DNA from: Trochalopteron elliotii
Lineage: Eukaryota; Chordata; Aves; Passeriformes; Leiothrichidae
DNA length: 64,000 nt
Assembly (NCBI GenBank): GCA_024734555.1
Contig: JANPWX010000172.1
Span: forward strand, 2,669,859-2,733,858
Reading direction: 5' to 3'
Shown here: one piece after another, positions 50,795 to 63,995 of the stretch
Numbering within the stretch: position 1 is the stretch's first letter
Layout of the letters: each line of letters opens with the position of its first letter
Notes under the pieces: generated by a model
Told to the model about the DNA's origin: nothing
Seen by the model: the letters and a program-made list of their open reading frames with translations, nothing else
Databases searched by the model: none
Made by a program: the position numbers and the translations under genes

Positions 50795-51254
50795 ATCATA
50801 GAATCTGAGCAACCTGATCTAGGGGTCCATGGTGGGATACCATGATAGAATAGTTCGGGTTGTAAGGGACATTCAAAAGTCATGTAGCTCAACCCCTGTA
50901 ATGAGCAGGGACACCTTCAATTAGATCAGGTTGCTCAGAGCCCCATCCAACCTGACTTTGAATGTTTCCAGAGGTGGGGTCATCTACCACCTCTCTGGGC
51001 AACCTATTCCAGTGCTTCACCACTCTCACAGTAAAAAAGTTTTTTCCTTATATCTAGTCTGATGCTATACTTTTTTAGTTTCAAACCATTACTCCTTATC
51101 CTGTTGCCATAAGGAACTACAAAAAGTTTGTTCCCATCTTTCCTGTAAGCACCTTGTAAGTACTGAAAGGTCACAGTAAGATATTGCTGGAGCTTTCTCT
51201 TCTCTGGGCTGAACAACGCCACTTGTCTCAGCCTGTTTTCATAGATAGGGGGAG
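50795..51254 (-). mobile_element. CR1 LINE fragment, ORF2 end and 3' region, antisense, with an inverted piece at its tail
   Basis: Read on the minus strand, 51222 down to 51004 is open and reads LFSPEKRKLQQYL, FQYLQGAYRKDGN and LKKYSIRLDIRKKL, the C-terminal end of CR1 ORF2. The 3' untranslated region continues leftwards to about 50850, with a GGGTTGTAAGGGACATT block near the terminus. The tail is odd: TCTGAGCAACCTGATCTA at 50804-50821 is a perfect reverse complement of 50922-50939 in the same element, and an AATCATAGAAT terminus-like piece lies at 50794-50804. It is dead, 5'-truncated and minus-oriented. Confidence 0.94.
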
Positions 51255-54200
51255 TTCAATTCCTCTTGCCCTTTTATGATTCCCTCTCGTCTTTAGTCAT
51301 CCACAGCAACCTATTGTGCTGCTTCTATCAAGTACAACATGATAGCACAACAACTTTACTAATTATGCTCTTAGGCAGTGGTGGTGCTTCCTCACCCAGA
51401 CATCCTTGGAGCGCTTCCCACTGGAAGTGCATGAAGCAGAGGTATTTTGTTAGTACAGTCTATAGAAGTTGTACAGGAGATACAAAGTAGAGTGCCAGAG
51501 AACTTGCAGGAATTAGTGCTTCTCTGTGAGAGTTTTTCCAAGATCAAATGCCATGATGAAACACACCCCTTACCATGCCAACTCATATACCAGACCCTAG
51601 GTGAGAAACACAGAAGTAAAGAAGTAAATCCAGAAGGGAGTGCAACAAATTTGGGATAAGCAAAGGGACAGCTTTACTTCAGCTGCTCTGGGTCACTGCC
51701 ATCAGCTTCCCTATTGTTACAGGCACACAGAGACTCTCTTCTAATTCCACTTTCCACCTGCCCTCTTCAATAACTTCCTTTTAAAATGGGAGTTATTTTT
51801 CCTCAAAATATTTCCATTGTTTTCTGAGGAATGTCACCTCCTCCCACCTGGGACCCTGCCCCATGGGTCGGATTGACAGCACTTTTCTTAGCAGCCACAT
51901 GACCATTCTGGAGCCCAGACTTAGGTTCAGAGAAAAGTATTTTGGGAATGAGGAGAAAGCCCTGTGTTCTTTCAATGGTGGCAGGGTGAGATGCTTATAT
52001 TTTTAGAAAAGGTTGTTGTACCCAAATTCAGACATAAAAAAGCCTCTTGGCTGTAGGAGAAAGGGTACACAGTGGTTGAACTTGCATTCTAGAATTCCAG
52101 AAGAAAGAAAAACTCAATGCTCTGTTTTACATGTGTGCAGGACGCTGCTGCCTGAGGGAATAAGAACACACTTACAGCCCTGCATGGATTACCCGGGCTT
52201 TGTCCAGGTGCACGAAACAAACAGGGCCACACATCTGCTTACTTCCTCCCTGGGGATTAGAAACTGGAGGGTGGGAAATGAATAGAGCCTGGGGTCCATT
52301 CTCTCTGGCCAGCTCAGCTGAGATGGTGAATGCTTGGGGGGGTTGAGGGAGGAAGGGTGGAATATTATTTTATTTCTGATTTAGGCCAGAGGTAAATGAT
52401 TGCCTGAGGGAACAGGAGAGGAGAAGGTGTGTCACTGAGTTACAGTGCCTCAGGGGGTTCCTGCTGCAATGGCACAACTATGTAATATGTCCTCTGGGGG
52501 ATTGCGTCTGAAATAAAAATGTAGCCTGTTACTTATTGGCATTAATGTTCACTTACTAATGTCTTTTATTGCTTAACTCTTCTATTTTGGCACCTGGGTA
52601 ACTACTTAGGTTCTTTTAAATTCACTGGACCAAATTCAGAGATCACATATCAAGAGATCTACATAGAGTTCACAACTGGCAGAGTAGTGTGGATTGAAAG
52701 TAGTAAATTTAAGAAAGACTACAGAGAGAGTTGTAATGAATGAAAAGATCATGGTAGATAAGATTCTTGTTCCTCGAAAATTATTTCTGAAACTGAGCAG
52801 TCTCTCAGGGAAAAAGGATACTGGCTCAGAGTCAAGAATTGCTATTAGGCTCCTAGCACACCCAAGAAACCTTTGCGCAATCTTTATAGAACTTGACTGT
52901 ACAACATCTTAACTCTCCTCTAATATAAAGTTTGCAGACAAAACAACAAAATTATAACCTTAGATGAGGCTTTCCATGAATAACCCCAACAGTAAACCTG
53001 TCCTCAACATGAAAAGAACTCCCGATACTCAGTACGTTTCTGTGATCAAACCTCTACCCTCAATTTCCTTATTCAAGTACCATGAAGCAAGTCACCACCC
53101 TGTCTGCACTCTATTCCATAACTCAGACACTCAGATACAGTTTTTTTACTGGGCGTTTCTCTGAGTCCTTGGCTACATGTGGGAAAATAACCACAAAATG
53201 CTCTTCCTCATCCAGCTCATCTTGGTGGCAATGAGCTCAATGAGAGTGGCATTGGCTCACCCCAAACACTGCCCATGCACAGCATGGGCATGGATGCTGG
53301 GGGAGTACTGTTTAGTTTTCTGGCCTTGACTAACAGACTTGTGGCTAGTTGTTTGCTGTTGAGAGTGCTGCTGTCAGGTTTCTTTTCTCAGCACATCACT
53401 CGGTACCCACCATGCTTTCCCATGTCACCTCCCACTTGTGGGATGATTGTATTTGCTTACTCGCTCTTACATCCCTTTCTAGTATTTCCATCTCCCACTT
53501 CTCAACAGTATCCATCTTGCAAAAATATTTTGTGCTGTCTCAGCTGTTTTTCTTCAGATATGGAAGGTACATCCCTAAATCCTTTCTAAAGAACCTCACT
53601 ATCTGCAGTGGAATTCTGTCTTAAAGTTCTGTTGTGGCCCTGAAAAGGCCACTGGACCCAGTGCCTACAATGGGCACCCCTGCTCCCTCATTAGCACCTA
53701 CCCATCCAGTGTTTCCTGTCTTTTAAGAGAGAGGGGAAAAAAAATGTTTTTACTGTTTGTACAGCTCCTTGCACCCTGGGACTGACGTCATTGCTCCAGC
53801 CATACAAAACACATGTAACAGTATCTTCCCCAAAAGCCATGGCCATCTTCCATAATATTTGAAATTACATGCTAGCCCAAGGGCCCTCCCATGCTACTGA
53901 GCCATCACACAGCAGCTGTGAAGGAGAGGGGGGAAAAGGGTATACACAGGTCTCCTCAGTAAGGCAGCAGGAGGAGAAGAACTGGCTCTGTGTATTTAGT
54001 TACAGTTAATTATAAGTTTATGACCTTATGATGCAACTGTTGTAACCCTTGCTCAATATACTTTTCAGGCAGAGCATGCTGAACATACAGAGGGGGTGTA
54101 TTTTATGGCTGTAGTGTTTGCTTGAGCTGTGCAGATAAGAGAGCTGCAGAGAGGTCTCTGAGCAGGACAAAGTGGAGCCATTTTGGCTGTGTAGTGTTGG

Positions 54201-55920
54201 CGGGGGCTGAGTGTCTCTGCCAAAAGGGCTCATGAATTGTAGGTGTAAACCTCACTGATCTGCCACCCTCTGCTTTCTCCGGCACCAGGGATTGAAATTT
54301 GTTCTTGCACTTTAAAAGGGGAGGAAAGCCAAGGGAGGGAGTAGGTGTTGTGAACTCATAAGGGAAACCAGAATAGGACCATTTCCCCCCTTAATCGAGG
54401 CAGCTTTGGAATTTGACATTTGTTTCACCCAAAGATTTTCAAACACTGTACATTTTTTTTCCACCCAGTTCATATATTATGCCCATTTTATGGGTAAGCT
54501 AACCGATTCAGAAAGAGTAAATAGTGTGTCATTTGCAGGTCCATGAATAGATTCAAAGGCCCTTAAAATCTTAATCCACTTGATCCCACTTAATGCCTTC
54601 AAGACGCATTAACAGGACAAAAAGAAGTTTAATCGAAGTGCATCAAACTCAGTTTAGGCACTGTAACTCTTTTACTTACAAGGGTAGCTATATTAGTAAA
54701 AATAAGGGAGTGTTAGCTTGCATTTCCCTGGAAAATAAGTGAGCAGGAATGCATGCCACATCCTGGCTGGCATTTTAATCTCATCAAAGCAGAGCTTTTT
54801 CCCTACTGTGCTTTCCAAGATGCACAACGCAAATGTGGTCTGAACACAACAGAACTAATTGAACAATCACAGCAAAGGAGGTCAAAACCCAACAAACAGT
54901 ATAGCATCTAAAATGACTCTGGAGGATTTTAACAGATGGACACTTGTAAATCTAACAGGATTTCCTACTGGTGAGAATGCCTTAGGTAAAATTCAGAATG
55001 TCTCATTAAATTGTCAGCCAGCTATGAGGCATTGCTTATGCGAATATGAACAGCTCTGCAGCTTTACTGCAAATACACACAACCGTGCATTAACACAGGC
55101 CTGAAAAGCAACATTTGGATGTGAGTTCAATTAGAAAACCTGATCAAAACTGAAGAAGGATCAGATGTAATGTTTCTGGCTGGGATCCATTAGAGAGATA
55201 CAGCAGGCAAGTTAAGCCAGGGGTCAGGCTTTTTCTCTCTGTTCTCCAAGTGGCAGGCTTTGCCTATGTGCACTTCCATGTAAATTTGCAAATCAGTTTG
55301 GTATACAGTTCTCTAAGTCCTTTTGCTGGTGCTTTCTTGTAACCCCTTGTATTCTTAGGCTGTCGATGAAATGCATCAACAGACCCAGTACAGGTATAAT
55401 AGTGCTGTCTCCCAAGCAGATATTCCTATGCCAAGGATTTGAATGTAGGCTAACAAAACAACACAGCAGTTACACATTTTCATTTTTACACGGTTGCTTT
55501 ACATAGTGCCAGTGATCTGGATAAGGCCAATTAGTCTGTTTCTCACCAGAGAAATTAGTCTGGTTGTGCCCCTTTACCTCCTCCAGCAACCCTACTGCTT
55601 ATGAGATCTGTGAGCCTGTTGTTCAAATCCACATTCCTGTACAGTCCCACTTTCTCAGTAAGAAATAGTCTCTGCTGGGTTTATTGGCATTTCTCACAGT
55701 ATCTGAGTTCAAAGAAAATGATTACAAGTTAAGACAGAGCTCTGTTCTTTAAAGCACCACAGCATATAGATCTGTTGAGTGATATATAACATAGAACAAC
55801 TTCCAACTGAGGAAAGCTTAACACAGCTCGGGCTAGCTTGCTGATAGCTGCTCAGCTCCTAGAATTACTGCTTACAAACCATAAAGACCCCAGCTTGAGT
55901 TTCATGGAGGGAGGGGGGAG
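51255..55920. other. gene-free stretch
   Basis: No recognised gene, RNA or repeat. Positions 54400-55110 are repeat-free with TEAD-like (GGAATG), RUNX-like (TGTGGT) and SOX-like (AACAAT) cores and might be regulatory, but such motifs are frequent by chance. Frames of 104 codons (53275-53589) and fewer are unfamiliar. Confidence 0.5.
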
Positions 55921-56388
55921 ATGTGTGTTGTGCACACCGCAAGTACAGCCACAGGGCGGGTAACCCGCCAACTTCCTAACCTCAGCCAAAAAATCTGGCC
56001 ACTGCCTGACAGGCAGAGTATGTGTATTTGCTGTCTATCAGTGGCAGTGAAACAGCCTAAAGTCAAAAAAGAATTGTGTGAGAACACTGATTTCAGTCGT
56101 GGGACCATTAGCATGCCAAATCAACAGGCTTGGTGTCTGTTAAAACTGCCCTTCACTTCTGTGATATTTTTGGCAAGGAAATGGGCTGTAAATATAAACA
56201 GATCACTTCTCTCCTTACTGAAAAGCAGGCACCTCAGAGGGAGGAAGCACACTGCATGTTTATTAGAGCCACAGATTCCACACAAGATCTTAGGACTGGT
56301 ATGCAGGGGTAAATTCCTGGTTGAGCAAAGAGACTTCAGGAAGGACAAGCTAACTATGAGAGAGAAACGTGCGCAGTGTATCCCCTAA
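55921..56388 (+). other. Second-longest open reading frame (155 codons), unrecognised
   Basis: It is open from ATG to TAA with a fairly basic predicted product (several KK, RK and KR pairs), no signal peptide and no known motif. A minus-strand 75-codon frame overlaps it. A GC-rich palindrome, GGCGGGTAACCCGCC (55955-55969), lies near its 5' end. No splice sites or conserved domain support translation; it is probably chance. Confidence 0.1.
55955..55969 (+). repeat. GC-rich 15-bp palindrome
   Basis: GGCGGGT and ACCCGCC are separated by a single A and contain two CpGs, in an AT-rich setting. Confidence 0.85.
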
Positions 56389-57906
56389 AGCACAGAATAT
56401 GCCTCTCTTGGGGACTCTGGCACTACTGAGAGTGGAGTAATTGTGCCGGGACAGGACACATGGGTCTGTGATTATTGACCAAATCCTTCAGTACAGAGCA
56501 CACACAGCACTCCTGGCCTGGAATAATAACCATAGAGTTTTATTCCCATACAGCAACTGGCTGGAGAGCCCTCATTTCCCTAACACCCTCCTCCCTCTAC
56601 AAAGGCTCTTGTATTCCAGGCTGGCACTGAAGAAAGAGCATCAAATGTATATGCATAAGAGTGTGCTATGGTAAGATACCCACACTAGTATAAAAACTGA
56701 TCTTGGTGTCACTCTAATTCAAGAGTGTACACTGCATTGCTTCACTAAATAAAGCAAGTGCAGTCTTCATCACAGCTTTTACAAAAAAAAATGTAGACCA
56801 CAAATGTTGGGTAGGATCCCCCAATTCTGTATTATATCAACACTTCATTTACTACAGATGATCGGAAGTACAAATTACTTTCAATGGAAAATTATTGTGG
56901 GGCGTAAGGAACTTATTAAAAATTCATTGTTTAAATACTATCTTTTGTAAAGGTTACTAAATTTTCTTCTTTTTCCCATACAATTTTTTTCCATCTTAAC
57001 TGACCACTTTTGTCTGACTTCTCTCATCACCAAGCATGCACTAGTACATTATTACTTCATCAGAAACATAATGATCCACACCCCCTTTTTATCTTTCAGC
57101 ATCAATCTAATTTCTTCATCTTGTTTATAAATTGAGCCTTAAGGAAAGAAGCAGGAAAATTACTAGAGTATTAAGATATGCAGTACCTTCAGAAAAGAAG
57201 CCTATGAAAACAGACATGAAGATGGAAATCCTATATTTGTTTATCCATGCCCACTGTAGGTTAGAGGCCTTTACCAGAAAGAACAATAAATGCTTGAAAC
57301 TCTGTCTTTTTCACAGGAGTTGTTGTGGTTGTGAAGTTGCACTGGTAAATCAAGGGAGAATCAGGTCCCAAATCTATGCAGTGGGAGAAATCTCACCAAG
57401 AGCCATCAGAGCTGCTGTGGTATCCCTCCCTGGCATGCTGCTTCCTGAGCATGCTTGGCAGTAATGTGCCTTTCTCTGACACTTTGTCAAATCAAAGAAC
57501 TCTAAAAGATTTGTGAAATGTGACTCATTGACAAAAACCTTGTTAAGTCTTCCCTCTTATTATACACATTCCTGTGAATAGCTACTAACATTCTTCTCTG
57601 GTATAACCTCTATCAGGGTGCTTGGCAGAGAAGCCTGGCAAAGAAGGGATTTACTGATCTGTAATTCCCATATTCCCCCCAGGAGTCCTTTTTGATATCA
57701 TCTTTGTTACTTTATATTCTTCCTGTGTTAGGGTATATTTGATCAGTAATTTACCTGTACCACAATTAAAGTGTTTTTGTTATTTAGTTTGTTTAGATCT
57801 TGTATGTAAACATTATCTGATTTTGGAAATTTCTTATTGTTCATTTACTGAGTTACCCTACCGCCTGCATTATTACGACTAAAATACGAAAATGATCCTT
57901 AGATTC
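56389..57906. other. gene-free stretch
   Basis: Nothing recognised. A 110-codon plus frame at 57132-57464 is unfamiliar. Confidence 0.55.
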
Positions 57907-58096
57907 CTAGAATCATAAAATCATAGAGTCACAGAATGGTTTGGGTTGGAAGAGACATTTAAATGTCATCTTGTCTAACCCTGTGCAATGACCAGGGGCA
58001 TCTTCAATTAGATCAGGTTGCTCAGAGTCCCATCCAACCTGACCTTGAATGTTTCCAGGGAGGGGGCAACCACAACCTCTCTGTAGACTGATTCCT
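57907..58096 (-). mobile_element. CR1 LINE 3' end, antisense
   Basis: On the plus strand it begins with the CR1 terminal direct repeats (AATCATAAAATCATAGAGTC, then ACAGAATGGTTTGGGTTGGA), followed by the antisense 3' untranslated region (TTAGATCAGGTTGCTCAGAG, TGACCTTGAATGTTTCCAGG). It stops at about 58096, so only the last 190 bases inserted or survived. The clean terminus and moderate divergence make it one of the better-preserved copies. Confidence 0.96.
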
Positions 58097-59574
58097 TTAA
58101 AGAACAGCTTATAGTAAGATGAAGTCCTCCTGGTGAGTATAAATGCAAAAGATTGATTATCAGTAACAATTTTATCTTTCCCAACATTTCCTTTTAGATT
58201 TTGTTAATATTTCCATCATGCCTGGTCTTTGGAAGGCATCCTGTTTCTGATAAATTTGTTATTATTAGCTTTTATGGCTGTAGCATAAAATCTGAATCCA
58301 GACTTGAACTTTCTGAGATTTTAGAGGTTCAGATTTGGACTATTATAAAAATAGGAACAATCTGTGGAGCCTGGGGCAAGGCTTTGAGCCTAACATTCCT
58401 CGCAAACAAGGCAGCGGCCTTGCAAGGTGACTGGGAGAACTAGCATGGTTCCAGGTACTAATTTTCAGCTCATTTATTCAACATTTGACTACTCAGAAGA
58501 AAAAAATATATTGTTCATGCTCTGCAAATGAGACACAGGAACCTGGTAATTTTCTCTTCCATCACCAGGCCTGCACAAAACTCCCCCCAGAGTACAAGAC
58601 AGTCTGGAAGTTCTTCACTGTTGATGATCATGTAGGAGAAGAAAGGGAGCCACCTGTGAGACAAAGCCTTTGTGTTTATCTCTTACAGGTCTGTTGGCCA
58701 ACAGTTGTTGGATCATCTACAGGGAGCGCCTACACCTTTGCTGTTTTGTTATGAGCCACTGCCAGCTTGCTGCAACCGAGCAACTTCTGCAACTTCTGAG
58801 CTGACTACCTGCCATGTAGCCGTAGGGAGGGTAATGCCCCAGATAATTAAACTCTTCAGAGAGACCCAGATAATTAAACTCTTCTGGTATGTTACCACTG
58901 AGCTGGGAAGATCCAGCTTTTAGCTATTTTTGTGGTGTAGGCTTACATCTGTTGGGATTGCACCATTTAGGATCTTCTGCCCAACAGGCAGGTTTTTGGG
59001 CCTGCCTTGAGGAACATGGCTGACTGGCAGACTTCTGATTCTCTTCTCCCAACCAGCAACCTCACTGTTAAGAGTAAAAGATGGCCCCTCTGACAAGTGC
59101 CCATCCATTTTCTTCGCCATCTTCTCCTTCCCTGGTATATCCCATGTGTTTGGAATACGTCAGCCTACATTGTAAATTCATATTCTGTCATTGAAACAAG
59201 ACATGTGGTGAATAAATACTTTAAAAGGATAGTGGTGCATTTGGGATGTGCTGTGCTGGTTTTCTGTCATGCCATTTCACAATTTCACATAAGGCAGGTG
59301 AGTAAAGAGAAATTACATTTACTTCAGCCAACTTAATTTGAGAAAAATAAACTCAGTGGGCAAGGTTAATTTTGATAAGCTGTTTTTTAATTCCTAACTA
59401 CACACTCCAGCTCTCTAAATACTAAATAAACTCCATGAAAAAGTCTCATTGTGTGATTTTTGCCTTTCTTCTACTAAACTAAAGTATTAGTTTACAGAAA
59501 TATAAGATTGAAGTGAAGAGAGGAAGACAGAAACCAGCCCAAGAGGCTTATGAAACAAAAAAAAACCCTAAAAA
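58097..59574. other. gene-free stretch
   Basis: No gene was seen. A perfect 20-bp direct repeat lies at 58838-58857 and 58865-58884. Confidence 0.55.
58838..58884 (+). repeat. Perfect 20-bp direct repeat
   Basis: CCCAGATAATTAAACTCTTC occurs at 58838 and again at 58865, with a 7-base spacer (AGAGAGA). It is a recent local duplication or part of a short tandem array. Confidence 0.92.
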
Positions 59575-59640
59575 CCAAACCAAACCAAACCAAACCAAAC
59601 CAAACCAAAACAAAACAAACAAAGAAAAAAAGAAAAAAGG
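59555..59640 (+). repeat. A-rich tract with (CCAAA)n
   Basis: A runs lead into seven CCAAA units (59575-59610), then CAAAA and A-rich sequence with single G. Confidence 0.93.
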
Positions 59641-62600
59641 AAGAGTTCTAATTTGCAATTTCTGCTCATGCATTACGTTTTCCCTGAAAACTCACGGCCT
59701 GATATTTAGTACTGCATCACCAAGGACCTGATTTACCCTGCCCACCAAATACAGAGAATTTCTTTCCCATGTAAAGAAAAGAAAGCTTTTCTATAATTGA
59801 ACTTTCCACAAGAAGAAAATGGAGAAGGCAGGGGAAGGCACAACTCCAGATATTATTCACTTGTTATAGGCAAATTTAAAAGATTATTCAGACAACTAAA
59901 AAAGCCATTTCTTCTGGTGTTTTTTCCTTTATTTTTTTTGCAGGAAAATAAGCCATTCTTCTGGTGCAAAAATTCATGCATAAAGAAGTAAACTCTGAAG
60001 TAATTGACTGGACTTTCAGTAAGATTTTTTCTGACAATTCATTAAATACAGAAAACTTTATCTTCCAGGAGAAACAATGTGGAAGCAATGCAGACACTCT
60101 GAAGTAAAAGAATACTTGTATTGGAGGAGAAGGAGATGTGTACAAAGAATCTCACTTATACTTGAATAACAACTATTAAAAAGTCATAAGACTCTAATAC
60201 ACTTTTTCAGTCCTTTTTTTTTGATCCAGTCAAGGAGCATGTCTCTATTGTCCTTACTCATTCACTGCTTGTCCGCTCTGAAGAGAAGGAGGAATTAAAT
60301 TGTATTTCCAACATGAATGCAGTTGCCAGGAATACATACCATTCTCACAAAGCAAAACCATCTCATTTGGCTCTCCTGGGATTAGGAGCATTCTCCTGAG
60401 GGTGCTGATCCTTACAGAGCTGGAAAGCCAAGAGCAGTGGCAGGCATCCTGAACTTCCACACTACCATATTTCTTGAATATGCTGAGAAAATGTTGGTGC
60501 AGAGAGGAGTTTCAACTCCCTGCCACACTTCTCAGTCAGTAAAGGCTTTCATCTGCCCTCAAGCCTCTGCTAGTGTACATGTTAAGCAGGTCCTGCATGG
60601 CAACACCAGATCTATTTTCTCTGAGTGTTACAAGAATTATCAAATTTCATTGAACTGAACATGTGAGGAAAGTGTCTCTCTGTGGCAATCATAAGGTATG
60701 TGGTAGACACTTGTAGTAGAAATATTTTGGCAGTTGATTCATGCTGATAAGTAATCCTTCCAAATGACACTACTGGGAGAAGACCTGATCCTATTGTGAT
60801 ATGTAGACCAGCTTGGCTCTCTGATTGAATCCAGAATCAGCAGAAAACAAAAGGTGGTGAGGCCATGCTGCTCCATCAGTTTTTGAACCTTGAATTAGGT
60901 GAGCTCAGCTAGGACCCAGGCCTGGGAACCAGCACAAAATCCTTGAGGCTGCTAAATGTCCCAAATAAATGATTACTTGAAAGTTCTTGGAGAAATTTTA
61001 AATTTCCATGTGAATTCAGAGAACTGTCTCCAGGTAGGTGGGTTTCCACGCCTAATGTTTAGGCACATACCTGCAGCACTTGAGCGCATCTTGAGCAGCT
61101 GGCAAAGATTGCCAGTGTTGTTCTTTTGCTTGGGAATCCAGCATTTAGGGCTTTCCTCTGAGATATGAAAGACCCGAGACCAAACCATTCTTCTACCTGC
61201 TGAGACATGCATGCACATCCTCTTTGAAAAGCCCCATTGCCCCAGGCAACATGGGAAGTTGGATTCAACCACTTCTACTGAAGCTGCTTTGCTACATGTA
61301 GGGTAGTTAAATATTCATGCTGAGGAAGAAAGGAGAAAGAACAGCCTATGGGTGGTTGGGGCCAAGCAGAAGTACTGCTACCTGCTCCTCACAAGGTCAC
61401 AATCTCCTCCTCTTCTTGGAGGTCCTTGTCTGTGCTCTGACACTGAGTGATAACTGATGCTGGGATCTCTAGGGAATCACTAAGAGAGGTGCAGGATGTG
61501 CTGCAGACAGCTAGATGGAGGCTGGAAGGAAGAAGAATCTCCAGCTGCACCCAGCCCTCTATTTTTGCCCTGATTGGATGGCCTCTCCAAGGTTTCTACA
61601 GGGGATAACAATATTTATTCTGAAGAATATTTAATTCTAACATACAGTGATTAAGCTTCACAGAAGAAAAGAAAGTTTGCCCACCCCAGATCTCTGTGAG
61701 AGTGGCACGCTCTTGTACTGTAACTGCTTTAGGTCCCCTTGGGCTTAAGAAGCAGCCAAGGCACTAGATGTGACAGTGGCACCTAAGTCCTCTAGCAGAA
61801 CCAGCTGTAATTGCCTACTAGCTGAAAACCACATCCATTTACAGTATTTATACATTTTCAGACAGAAAACAAATAAAGCAATTAATGTAACTTACAGAAA
61901 CAATGTGACAAAAAAGTCACCAAAAATATTTTCTGAAGTGATTGATTTTTTTTTAACAGCTCAAAAATCTTGGAGGTAAAGAAGCAATTAATAATATTTT
62001 CTTTTAAAGAAATAATTGATGGATTTTTTATTTTAGAAAAGGATGTAAAATTACCCAATGACATTAGGATAACAAAAATTCTTCCAATAAAACTACATGG
62101 CTTCTACTATTAGAAGATTTTGCCTGAAGTGATTTTAAAGTCCCTGAAATGAATACACACCACAGTATATCCTAGTACCATGGGCTGTGACACGTGCATC
62201 TGTAACAGCTTTAGCACACAATGCATGTGCAGAATCTTATGCAGCAATTTTGCATCAGGGGAAGTACTCTCTTTGACTTCAATGGGAATTAGAAGGACTC
62301 TTAAGGAGTAGAAGAGTATATCATAGCAGAAACAAAGATTAGTTTAGATGAGAATCACAATGCCGCCATTGAGTTTATGCTCAGTTTAACCTATTAAACA
62401 ATGTGAGATGAGCAAAAATTACTCATTTCCATACTGCTGATTTTGCAGACTTCAGAAACCCTGAGCATGAAATAAATAACTTGCTCTTAATAACTTTCTG
62501 TGTGGATAATATATTTAAATGTAGGAAGATGTAAATGATGTCTCTTTATTGCATTGCTTGTTACCTCTCTGTATCAATCCAGCCAAATGCAGAAGTTTAA

Positions 62601-63935
62601 GTTTACAAGGAACTGCCTAAAAAGATTTGTCTGTTCTTCACAAATAAAACAGTGGTTGACTATGCTGTCATGGAAGGTTCCAAAGATTAAGTCAACTCTG
62701 CAAATATGACTGGTACTGTATTTCCTGAATGCCTGGCCTGATTGTATAGCTCTGTATTATAAAAATGCAGTGACAAAATTGCACAGAGGAAAAGACAGGA
62801 TGTCACTGTACGCAAATCTATGTAATATTCCTCTATGCCATTCTTCCTTAGATGGGTTTCCTTGTTATTCCTAAAGACAGGACTCTGAAAAGACAAGATC
62901 ACTCTAACGGGCTCTCACCACTTGAGAAAGGTGTAGCTGCTGGGTGGATTTTTTTTTCTAAATTTCTTAAATAAATAAAATGAACATTTTTTTGGAACTA
63001 ATGCTTTGGGAGTTTAAAAGAGAAATCATGCATGTTGCAAGACATATTAGGGATTGGCAAGAAAACTGGTGATTATGAAATGTGCTTTTCTGATGGCTAA
63101 TTTGTTGATAGGATAAATTTTTATGAAATTGTCCCCAGTCTTGATGAGTAAAGCTATGGTCACTTAATGCATAGCTGCTTATCTCTGTGAAGTCTTTTAG
63201 CCTGACTTTTTCTATTGGACCTGGTTTATGACCGTTTTGAACTCGAAATCTTAATCCCACACATAAAACTGAACTAATATTAGAATATGAAAAAACCTCT
63301 TACCTTTTCAAATTCTTACCATGAGCCTTACTTTGTCCATTTTCTCCCTTTTACTGCCTTTTCCTCCCAGGTTTCTTTTCTTTTATGTATTTTTTCTTGT
63401 CACGACCACAAAGAGTTTAGAAACAAAGCTGTGCTCACTTCCTGCAGACATATAATCTCTACAAAGGGCTGAGTCCCTCGTACCCATAACCATCTTGCCC
63501 CAGGCTGTTTCCTTTGCAACATTCCTTGTGAATGTACCTTCCTCAAAGAGCAAAGCTGGGCAATTAGATTCTAAGGAGGCACAAACTGTCTGGGGCATCA
63601 GGAGACTGACAATATCATTGAGGAGCATTAAAATGCATGAGATTATAACTCAGTGTTCTTGTAAAGATCTCTCAAACTTAGAAATGAAGCCACAACATTT
63701 GCCCAAGTTTCCATGCAGCTCTTTCTCAACTTTCACTTTCCACTGACCATATATTCCTTTTTCCTGAGCTCCTGCATCATGACACCTCTATGTGTTTTGA
63801 GGCTGCTTTTCTTTGGCTTTGCCTTACTAGAAAAATGAGTCTTGTCCAACAACAGGACGTGAGCCAAAGGGACATCTACAACAGTGCTGTTGGCTCTGTG
63901 AGTGAAGACAGACTCAAACTTGATGGGTGCACAGT
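59641..63935. other. gene-free stretch
   Basis: No recognised gene or interspersed repeat. A splice-flanked 44-base segment (59944-59987: TTTTTTTTGCAG acceptor, GAA/GTAAAC donor) and one copy of the TTGACTTCAATGGG motif (62268-62294) are present. Frames up to 99 codons are unfamiliar. Confidence 0.5.
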
Positions 63936-63995
63936 ATCCATCCATCCATCCATCCATCCATCCATCCATCCATCCATCCATCCATCCATCCATCC
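63936..63995 (+). repeat. (ATCC)n tetranucleotide microsatellite
   Basis: Fifteen uninterrupted ATCC units sit five bases from the window edge. Open frames on both strands here encode only repeats and are artefacts. Confidence 0.97.

Noticed and set aside
59944..59987. 44-nt candidate exon with TTTGCAG acceptor
   Set aside because: The acceptor is good but the GAA/GTAAAC donor is ordinary and the segment is A-rich; expected by chance in this much AT-rich DNA.
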